Part shown: piece after piece, positions 35,001-43,819 of the stretch | Numbering within the stretch: position 1 is the stretch's first letter | Layout: each line of letters begins with the position of its first letter | Origin: Otis tarda | Taxonomy: Eukaryota; Chordata; Aves; Otidiformes; Otididae | DNA: 64,000 bases | Direction of reading: 5' to 3' | NCBI GenBank assembly: GCA_026413225.1 | Contig: CM048552.1 | Location: forward strand, 165,552,053 to 165,616,052 | Program-made: the position numbers and the translations under genes | Notes under the pieces: model-generated | The model's database searches: none | What the model saw: the letters and a program-made list of their open reading frames with translations, nothing else | What the model was told of the DNA's origin: nothing

Positions 35001-38000
35001 GCTGCTTCAGCACTATAATATTTCATGGGAAAACCTTTCCAACAGAAGGTGATGACAGACTTTCTCAGATTTTCTGACCAATGTATTACTGCCAATTATA
35101 CATGCAAACTTCATTCAAATTGGTAGAAATTCTATCACAGACTAATTTCATCTCAGGTTAGGAAACTAAAAAAAAAAAAAAAAAAAATCACTTTTGCCTT
35201 CTTAACATATCTAAGTCATAGGGAGAAAAGAAAGGGATCAATGAGATCCTCTGCTCAGGGTGATTAGGCTCGAAGTAGAGAATGGTTAAATATATTTAAG
35301 AAATTTCCTCAAAATAAATTTACAAGGAGTTCATTTTCAGTACTTTGATGGTAACTCTGTTCTGTTAAGTATTTATATTTTTATATCAGAGCTAGAGGCA
35401 TATGTTACTTCTTTTCATTTGTGCAAGTCGTTCACTCAGGTTTCCTAGTAAGATTTAGTGAACATATTCTAGTGATTTATTTTACGCTTACCCAGAGTAC
35501 AGGTAATCTCAGGAAAAAGAATTTCCAGATTATAGGGAAGGGCAGTAAGAGGAGGAAGCAGAGAGCGAATATTTGTCAAGTATGGGAAGCACAGTGTGCC
35601 TACAGCACAACCAATGTTTGTGATGGCAGAGTCTGTAGGAACCAGGGGAGCTACTGAGTTGACAAAAACTGTGTGAATGTAAGTCCCAGTCTGGAAGGAC
35701 ACAGTGTACATGGAGATATTTCCTTATATGTCCCTTTTGCCTTTGTTCTGTCTTATCTAATCACTTTTTGTGGCCTCTCTTTCAAAATATATACATTATT
35801 CTAGCTAATTTTCTAATAAAATATGGCTTTTTTATTTCATAAAGACAATTTTTGGTTTTCTTTGGGAAGCTCAATATAAGAAAAATGTCCAGGGAGACCG
35901 GTAACAAAACTCTGACCATCTTGTGTCTTCTCTTAATCCTTAATGTTGCAGGGAAAAAAAAGAATACTAAAAGTATCCTACAGCTATTAATAAGACAATA
36001 GAAAGACTAACATGTCAGCTATTATGGAATTGCTCATCTGAAAACTCTTTTTCCAAATATGTTCTCCAAATAGATTGCCCAACACTCATTCCAACCTTGA
36101 AAAGCAAATTGATTACAATTAGCCACATAGATGACAAGTGCACTTGAAACATTTGTCCATATAGGAAATGAAGCTGGACTACAGCTATCAACTAATCCCA
36201 GACTTTATCTGCTACTGATCTAAGTTTTCATTCCAAAAGGGAAGAGATAAATTTCCAGCCAGTCCTCTTCACAGCTTCTTAATTTACACACAAATACATT
36301 TACAGCTTCTTAATTTACACACATGGAGATTTCCAGTTCTATGCTATAAAATCAGGTATACTTTAAAAAAACACAGAATTTTAACTTTTTACTTGAAACC
36401 GCAATGTACCACAAAATTCCTTTAACAGTATGAATTTAAGAAATGCATCCACCATTTTCCAATCCAGTCAGCTGTCATTTTAGCTGAAGATTTAGAAAAA
36501 AAAAAAAAATCAGACATATTAATTAATAAATTCTTAGCAGTTAAATCCACATTATGAAACAGTGTTATGTGGCACTATGACAGTAAGTCGTGGTTTTTTT
36601 CAAGAATTTAAAAGTAAAAATAAAATATTAGTGGCTTTTTCTATTGTTTTTCTTCATGCACTGTTGGACTTTATTTGGTGAAGTCCCTTGAAATAACCCT
36701 GCAATAAGGAAAAAAAAAGAGCAGAGGAAGGTATTGAATCCATATTAGTAGTTCTTTTCTGAGTTCCACTGAAAGTAAATCATTAAAATACTTGCTAATT
36801 AAGCTGATAATTCATCTGCCTTATATTTTAAGGTTGTCTCTCCTTTGCAGCACAGGGACAAATACACAATCTAACTTTAGTCTAAGTATCAACACTACAC
36901 AAAACATACCACTAACACATACCACTACAGACTTCAATGCAGGTCTATCACATGAATAAAAATCCAAGACACCTAGTGAATTAAGCTACTTTTTACAATA
37001 CCATCATTCATGTGGTTCAATGTAAACCAACACAAAACATCTGTTTCGAATTTCAAATACAAAGGAATACAAAAAAAAAATCTGCCTATAATCTTATCCA
37101 GTACAAAAATTTCTAATTCTGCCTTGCTCCTTTTGTCATTTTTAAAATTAGAATCCATATGCTTCTCTGCTTTTGCACACCACACTCTGTTCCACTATTT
37201 CTCGTCACTGAGAGACATGTAACAGTACTTACTGAAAGCTAATTTCATGTCACTTACTTTACGAATAAAGGGTAAGTTATTAATAAAATATAGTTCATTT
37301 ACACAAAGTCAGACTTTTAACTTACATAACAACATTTTTTTCAGCTACAAATTGTTTATACTATATAATAATATATCTATATCATGGTAAATGTTTACAA
37401 TATTTGACTAAATGTTTGAAGTGAATTTGCCAAATCAAGTAGCTCTGTAATCTAGAAAGTATTCAAACAGTTTTCAGCTTAGAAAGCACATTTATAAATA
37501 CATATATGTGTGTATGTGTATATATTACCTTGCTTTTACCACAACTTGGATGTCAACTTTATCCACTAAGCTACTGTGTGAAAAGCATACTGTCACAATC
37601 ATTGTTAGTTCACCACTACTTCATGTCACTATTTGTCCTCTGGAAGTCTTCTGAATACTACCTCAAGTAGGTTTTGGTTATTTGTTCCAAAAGAGGGGAA
37701 AAAAAAAAAAAAAACCACCAAAATGAATAAAACCACTCCCCATCAAAACAACCCCCAACATAAGCGACTACATATTCTTTTAATCTGATTCAAATTCATA
37801 AATAGTTTCCAGAAACTACATTATACTGTTGTTTTGTTTTTTTTTTTTAATAAAAAAGCAAGGTAACTACTATTCTAAATGAATTTCAGCAATATAATTA
37901 CAAACTAGCTGAGAATATACAAAGGAGTGAATTATGATTACACAGGACATCTTTCCTTGAGTATTTCTGAACTATGAAATTATTGAATTTACAATAGTAA

Positions 38001-38753
38001 TACGGCTATTGCACTGGAGTATTTTGCTTGTGTGTGTGAATGAACATAAACTTTCTAAGACTGAAAAAAAACCCCTGCAATGTAATTCTTCCTCCTTTTT
38101 CTGCCCACTTCTCCTGTATTCTCTACCAATTGCCCCAAAGCATGAACCCAGTGAAGCTGTGGGGTGACTAAGATTTATACCTGGCAGGAGATGGGAACAA
38201 GCACACACAAAACTGTCTCTTTTTTTTTTCCCACAGAGAAAAGACTTCAGAGGCTATTAGCTGAAGAATAGTACTTTGAATCCTAGATTTCCTTCTACAA
38301 TTCAATAGGAAGTGTTTTTCCTTGACCTAGGTGCTTTCTGTTTAAGAAAAACCCTTTTAGTTATCTTCAGGGGTTTTTTGTTTGATTGTTTTTGGTTGTG
38401 GTGTTGGTTTTTTTTTTCCCTCTCCTGAATCTTTCTACTGACACTTTTGTTAGTCTTGTCTTTAATAATTAGCTGCCCATTTCTAATGTAGGCATCTTAG
38501 ATGAAAGAAATTACTTTCCTCTTATCTGTAAGGGAAATGTACTGCAGGTAGCTCAATTGTTGATGTCTTCATTACAGACAGGTAAAATTACATTAGATGA
38601 ACATACTTTCTTGTTTCAGATCCAGTTCTGACCATTTAACTTTCCTAGTTTTCCAAGTTTTCTGCAAATCAAGCTCAAATCTGCTCTGCAGTTCAGTTGT
38701 AGACATTCAGACATGCACATTAAGTATGTGCATGAAAGGATCTATATGTGAGT
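32055..38753. other. AT-rich stretch without recognised elements
   Basis: About 6.7 kb with no supported gene and no transposon I recognise. It holds A/T runs (32,400-32,416; 33,513-33,530; 35,168-35,187; 37,700-37,716), a small tandem duplication at 36,271-36,323, and a GC-richer patch at 35,480-35,710 with no recognisable motif. Confidence 0.55.
36271..36323. repeat. Tandem duplication, 31-bp period
   Basis: A 22-bp block beginning ACAGCTTCTTAATTTACACA occurs at 36,271-36,292 and 36,302-36,323 without mismatch. Confidence 0.96.
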
Positions 38754-40019
38754 GTCGTAGTTCAGCCTGATCAGGACCAGACTACGCAGTCTCTCTCTCA
38801 CTCCCCCCACCCTCCGAGAGAATAGGGGGAGATGATATAAGGGAAAATGGCTCGAGGTTTGAGATAAGGATGGGGAGAAATCCTTAAAGTTACCATCACG
38901 GGCAAAACAGACTCAACTTGGGGAAAAATACTCATTTATTTCTAAAACTAGCAGGAGAATGAGACAGGGAACAAGATAACCTCCCCCTACCCCTCCCTCT
39001 TCCCGGGCTTAGCATTATCTCTACTACCTTCCCCCCTCCCTGAGCGGCACAGGGGGGAAGAGGGAATGGGGGCCATGGTCAGTTCATCACGTGTTGTTTT
39101 ACGCCGCTACTTCGTTGTCGGGGAAAGAACTCATAGAATCATAGAATGGTTAGGGTTGGAAGGGACCTTCAAAGGTCATCTAGTCCAACCCCCCTGCAAG
39201 GAGCAGGGACATCCCCAACTAGATCAGGTTGCTCAGAGCCTCATCCAGCCTGGCCTTGAACGGTTCCAGGGATTCTTCCTCTGCTCCAGTGTGGGGTCCC
39301 TCCCAAGGGCCACAGTCCTTCATGAAACTGCTCCAGCATGGGTCATCTCTTCCACGGGGTGCAGTCCCTCCAGAACAGCTGCCCCAGCAGGCCCTCCACG
39401 GGCCACAGCCTTCTTCAGGCCTCCACCTTCTCTGGCGTGGGGTCTTCCATGGTCTGCAGGTGAATGTCTGCCCATCCATGGACCTCCATGGGCTGCAGGG
39501 GGACAACCTGCTACACCATGGTTACTACCACAGGCTGCAGGGGAATCTTAGCCAGGAGCCACATTACTCCTCCCCCTCCTTCTTCACTGACCTTGGCATC
39601 TGCAGCCGTTCCTCACACAGACTGGCAGACGCCTCTCAGGATCCTTTTTACATCTTATTCACTTCTCATCTCCTCTCCACTCCTTGTGGCCGGGCTGGGC
39701 TTAATTAGGCCTAGTCGGCTGCCCAGCGGGAGGCCAGGGTGAGGCCTGCAAGGCCCACAAGGCTTGCGCCTCCCCCTCTCTGCCCCCGCTCAGCTGCTTC
39801 ACATCATCTCCTTTTTTTTTCTTCCTGTTTTCCCCTACTTAAATATGTTATCGCAGAGGCGTTATCATGGGACATTCTGCTACCAATTGGCTTGGCCTTG
39901 GCCAGCAGTGGGTCTGCCCTAGGCCCGGCTGAGTCCGCTGGACAAAGGGGAGCAACTTCTAGCAGTTTCTTACAGAAGCTACCACCTTAGGTCCCCCCTT
40001 ACTAAACAAAACCAGAACA
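38754..40019 (-). mobile_element. Solo LTR, ERVL-like, with nested CR1
   Basis: Ends TGTCGTAGTTCAGCC (38,754) and AACCAGAACA (40,019), with a perfect duplication GTGAG at 38,749-38,753 and 40,020-40,024. It is collinear with the 4.5 kb copy apart from a 141-bp CR1 fragment at 39,133-39,273; without that it is about 1,125 bp. Plus-strand frames at 39,066-39,551 and 39,229-39,708 are LTR sequence, not genes. Confidence 0.92.
39133..39273 (-). mobile_element. CR1 LINE 3' end nested in LTR
   Basis: On the minus strand it gives the last codons of ORF2 (GAGGCTCTGAGCAACCTGAT, stop, then 3' UTR) and ends in the octamer tail, CCATTCTATGATTCTAT. It interrupts the LTR just after GAACTC. Other copies have CTCACATTCCTCC there, and several of these bases are missing, so the insertion removed a few target bases rather than duplicating them. 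Confidence 0.93.
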
Positions 40020-40024
40020 GTGAG

Positions 40025-41069
40025 GGATGAATCTAAGCTTCCACGGTAGTAAATGGAGGTATGGAATGCAAACTACTTGCCTAAACATGAACACCTTCTG
40101 TCATTTGAGATGTTTAACCTTCTTTTACCCTTCACCCAAGAACGGCACAGATCTGCCATAGATTCTGTGTTGTTTCTGCCAAGTTTATATCCTTTTTTTT
40201 CAAGACTTAGCGTGTTACTAGATATCAATATATAGAGAGCCTTTAAATGACCAATTTTAAGTATGCACGCTAACATAAACTGAGCAACTCTAGGTTATAG
40301 GGGACTATTTTGACTCTGTTATCAACACTAGGAGGTTTGTCAATAGCTCACATTTATATGCCTGTATTGTAGACATCTAAATGTAGGTATAGAAATCAAG
40401 AGTTGATTCTCACCCCACTGCTTTAAATGTAGCCTGGTCACTCACTTAACTACAGAGCGGGTCACTTGGAAAGTAGGTAGAAGTCTTGGGCTAGTGGATC
40501 CTGAGAAACATCTTAGGTTACTGAGAAGTCAATTTATGAGAAACCAGAACTCCAGAGTTCCTAGGAACCTGAGGTGTCAGGTTCTCCAGCTCCTTAATAG
40601 TAGCTTGTTGTTCTGGATCAGGGTCAGTTTTGATTCTCCCAGAGAAAGGATTTCTAGGATTTCTCAACTGACACTTAAGGTTCCTAACTCCTAATTGTTA
40701 CAGAAATCTTATGAATACAAGCTTCTTAATGTGGAGATTGTAAACATTGGAGAAGATATAATAAAATAGCTTTCCATTTACTATGTTTAAGGATTTTTTT
40801 GACTGTCATCCTTTTTTTCTGTGGGAGTGAGGATAAATTCTCCACCATTTGAGAACTTACACTTCTCAATAGTTTAATTGTTCAGAGGATTCAATAGCAT
40901 GCATTTTTGAATGTGTACGTGTAAATAACAATATTAATGTAACAACATACTCCTACTCTGCACACCAGTGAATTCTGTACAGTATCCTAGGATCTGATTT
41001 TAGGTATGAGCTTCTAAAACTATAATTGAGCTGTCATTCTAACGTAGGTTAGTTACATATGTTCTTTTA
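40025..41069. other. AT-rich spacer
   Basis: No gene or transposon is recognised. Bases 41,070-41,074 (CTAGG) are the left target-site duplication of the provirus. Confidence 0.55.
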
Positions 41070-41074
41070 CTAGG

Positions 41075-41694
41075 TGTCCTGGTTTTGGCAGGGATGGAGT
41101 TAACTTTCCTCTCAGTAGCTGGTATGTTTTGGATTTCGTGTGTGAAGAATGTTGATAAACACCCTGATGATACCAGTTGTTGTGAATGAGACCAAGGACA
41201 CCGTCCTGCTTTCCAAGTCTCGCTAATTTGCAGATACAGGAAGCTGGGAGAAAGACAGACAGGATAATTGACCCAAACTGGCCAAAGAGAGTATTCCATG
41301 CCATAAACGTCATGCTCATGGGGGCAGGCAAGGGTGGGTATCTGCCTTCCTGGCATCCATCTTTCCTGCTCGTTTTGCTGGCATCGTTCCCTCTACCTTG
41401 CTGGCTCCCTTTTGCTCCTTTGCTTGCTGCTCGGTTTTGTTTCCGTGATCGCTGCTCGGGACGGGCTGTATCGGTCATTGGGACATCGGGTGGTGAGAAA
41501 ACATATATTGTTCACTTTGTATATTTTTAATATCCTTATATTCCGTTATTATTGTAGTTTTCCCTTTTTATTTTAGTAAATTATCTTTATCTCAACCCAC
41601 GAGTTCTCCTTCCTTCTCAATTCTCTCCCCCACCCGCCTGGGGAGGGGGAGGGTGAGCGAGAAACTGTGTAGTGATTCGGGCTAAACCATCACA
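41075..41694 (+). mobile_element. 5' LTR of the provirus (620 bp)
   Basis: It begins TGTCCTGGTTTTGGC and ends GGGCTAAACCATCACA. The U3 block ACTGGCCAAAGAGAGTATTC at about 41,277 is shared with the 13.6 kb solo LTR, and a CREB/ATF-like ACGTCA lies near 41,307. No TATA box is evident where the solo LTR has one. TTATCTCAACCCACGAG near the 3' end is the conserved U5 block. The short open frames at 41,186-41,576 are inside the LTR and are not genes. Confidence 0.95.
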
Positions 41695-41701
41695 GTCTTT
41701 T

Positions 41702-41719
41702 TGGCGCCCAACGTGGGGC
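41702..41719 (+). promoter_or_regulatory. Primer binding site, tRNA-Lys type
   Basis: TGGCGCCCAACGTGGGGC lies seven bases past the LTR end. It is the 18-mer complementary to the 3' end of the tRNA-Lys used by several lysine-primed retroviruses (Lys1,2 type). It primes minus-strand DNA synthesis. Confidence 0.9.
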
Positions 41720-41730
41720 ACGAAGGGTTG

Positions 41731-41739
41731 AGGTAAGGA
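41731..41739 (+). promoter_or_regulatory. Candidate leader splice donor
   Basis: GAG|GTAAGG lies shortly after the primer binding site and fits the vertebrate 5' splice-site consensus well. Many retroviruses have a donor in this place. No acceptor was identified and use is not shown. Confidence 0.4.
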
Positions 41740-41806
41740 GAGGTCTGACTAGCGTGTGTTAAAGTTGTTACAAGTGCTCATTATTTTATTTGAATCCCTG
41801 GTCACA

Positions 41807-43819
41807 ATGTTGTACTACGTGTTCACATGGTTGTGTTATGTCTGTTCTAAGTTGCATCACATATTTCCTTTGATGCTGTTTATCACTTCTCGGAAATGGA
41901 TGAGAATTCTCATTTTGATTTACTGGGCACTACTGGCTTATGATATGGTATCATCACTGGTCATGAAATTAATCTGGTCCTTGTTTTCGGCATTGCTGGC
42001 AACTCCGTACTTTGGATGCCATTTGGTAAGAATTATTAATAATCACACATTTTTCTTTTTCTCCCCGGAGAACCAATCTATGGGGAAGTCAGAGGAGGGT
42101 ACCTTCCCCTACTCCTTTACCTTCCCTTTTTCTTTTGAGCTAGTCACATCAGCTCTTGGGAATTTTGAATATCCTTGGGATGTGCAAGCCAGCATACTCC
42201 TATTGCTCTGTGTCCTAAATGGGTTTCAGATGTTGTTTAGGATTAAACAACTATTTACAAAATTCACCCGGAGATCTACCTTGAGGTTGGAGGGGCAGGG
42301 GTGGCATGGTGTGTGGGAGAAGATGGGCAGGTACCTAGAGAACTTCTCACCTCCAATGGTCTGGAACTTCACTCCTGAACAACTACAGAATCCTGATGAA
42401 GTGATCGAATATTTGAAAGAAAAATGCCATGGCTATTCTAAAGAGGCAAAGCTTACTGCTTTGTGCTGGGCACTGGCTAGTATCTACCAAACACTGCTTA
42501 ACGTGCAGCACCCTCAGGAAGAAGGGAGAAAAAATCAACCGACCCATACCATGGCTGCTCCAGCCCCGGCTACCGGCCCTGCGGCTGCTCCAGCCCCGGC
42601 TACCGGCCCTGTGGCTACTTCAGCCCCAGCTACCGGCCCTGTGGCTACTCCAACTCTAGTTACTGGCACTGCAGCTGAATCAGAGAACCAACCTGTGTCA
42701 GTATCAGTCGCCCCTGTACAGAAGAAGAAATCTTGGAAGCGAAAGTCAGCTCGTTTAGTAAGGGATGAGGAAAAACCAGGACCATCACGAACAGAAGAGG
42801 AAGAAGAGGAACTTATGAGAGAGGAACTCGTAAGAGAGGAACTCATAAATGAGACTGAAACCACCCGATCCCTATCCCTGAATGAGTTGCGAGACATACG
42901 AAAAGATTTTGGCCGCCGTCCAGGCGAGCACTTTCTCACCTGGCTGCTTTGATGCTGGGATAATGGGGCCAGTAGCCTGGAATTAGAAGGTAAGGAAGCT
43001 AAACAGCTGGGATCCCTTTCTAGGGAAGCAGGCATTGACAAAGTGATTGGAAGAGGTGCACAAGCTCTCAGCCTCTGGAGGCGACTCCTGTCAAGTATGA
43101 AGGAAAGATATCCCTTTAAGGAAGATATTACTTATCATCCAGGCAAGTGGACCACCATAGAGAGAGGTATCCAGTACCTAAGGGAATTAGCTGTGCTGGA
43201 AACCATTTATAGTGACCTAGACAGTGAGGAGTCACCCCAAGATCCAGATGAAGTCCGGTGCACACGGCTCATGTGGCGGAAGTTTCTACGGAGTGTACCA
43301 TCATCGTATGCCAATTCATTGGCAATTATGCTCTGGAAAGAGGGAGAGGGACCAACAATAGATGAATTGGCTACTCAGCTCCGGCAATATGAAGACACTC
43401 TCTCTTCTTCCCTTGTCTCAGCTGTGGAGAAACTATCTCGGGAGGTCCAGCAGTTAAAAGAAGATAGGTCCTACTCCCCGCCCATACAGAGCAGTATTTC
43501 AGCTATTAGGAGTAAACGTTTCCCTGCTCAAGAGAGACGGTACACACGGCGAGGTATCCTGTGGTTTACCTTGCGTGACCGAGGAGAGGACATGAGAAAG
43601 TGGGATGGGAAACCTACCTCAGACCTAGAGGCACGGGTACGTGAGCTGCAGGGAAAAACATTTGCAAACAGAGGTTCTCCCCGGAAAACTGCTGCTCCGG
43701 TCTCCAGTGGACAGTTCCCCAGACGGAATAGAAGGGCTGATCTTACCTACGATCCTATGGAAGGGAATTCTAATTCATATTCACAGGAAGTGAGCGACAA
43801 ATATTATGAACAGGATTAG
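41807..43819 (+). pseudogene. gag: gag of ERVL-type provirus, one internal stop
   Basis: This encodes the structural polyprotein. I chose the ATG at 41,807 because the frame upstream to 41,756 has no earlier ATG. The frame runs 671 codons to TAG at 43,817-43,819, with one in-frame TGA at codon 382 (42,950-42,952) and no frameshift. Residues 1-26, 33-52, 54-74 and 127-145 are strongly hydrophobic, unusual for a Gag N-terminus. Codons 250-289 form a Pro/Ala/Thr tandem repeat, followed by a Lys/Arg-rich stretch (KKKSWKRKSAR) and an acidic one (EEEEEEL). The second half has capsid-like sequence (SLWRRLLSSMKERYPF, WTTIERGIQYLRELA). There is no CCHC zinc knuckle; the C-terminus is Arg-rich. As it stands, the stop truncates the protein before the capsid-like half. 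Confidence 0.9.
42554..42673 (+). repeat. 30-bp tandem repeat x 4 in gag
   Basis: Four 30-bp units begin at 42,554, 42,584, 42,614 and 42,644. Units 1 and 2 differ at a single base, while unit 4 is the most diverged. In frame they encode ten-residue units like APAPATGPVA, so copy-number change keeps the gag frame. Confidence 0.95.

Noticed and set aside
41702-41719. A tRNA gene at the primer site
   Set aside because: Only the 18 bases complementary to a tRNA 3' end are present, with no cloverleaf around them.
41756-41806. Gag start at GTG 41,756
   Set aside because: Vertebrate translation would rarely use GTG; the first in-frame ATG is 41,807.
42535-43041. 168-codon minus-strand frame opposite gag
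   Set aside because: Its Ala/Gly/Val-rich part is only the complement of the gag tandem repeat, and it has no motif of its own.
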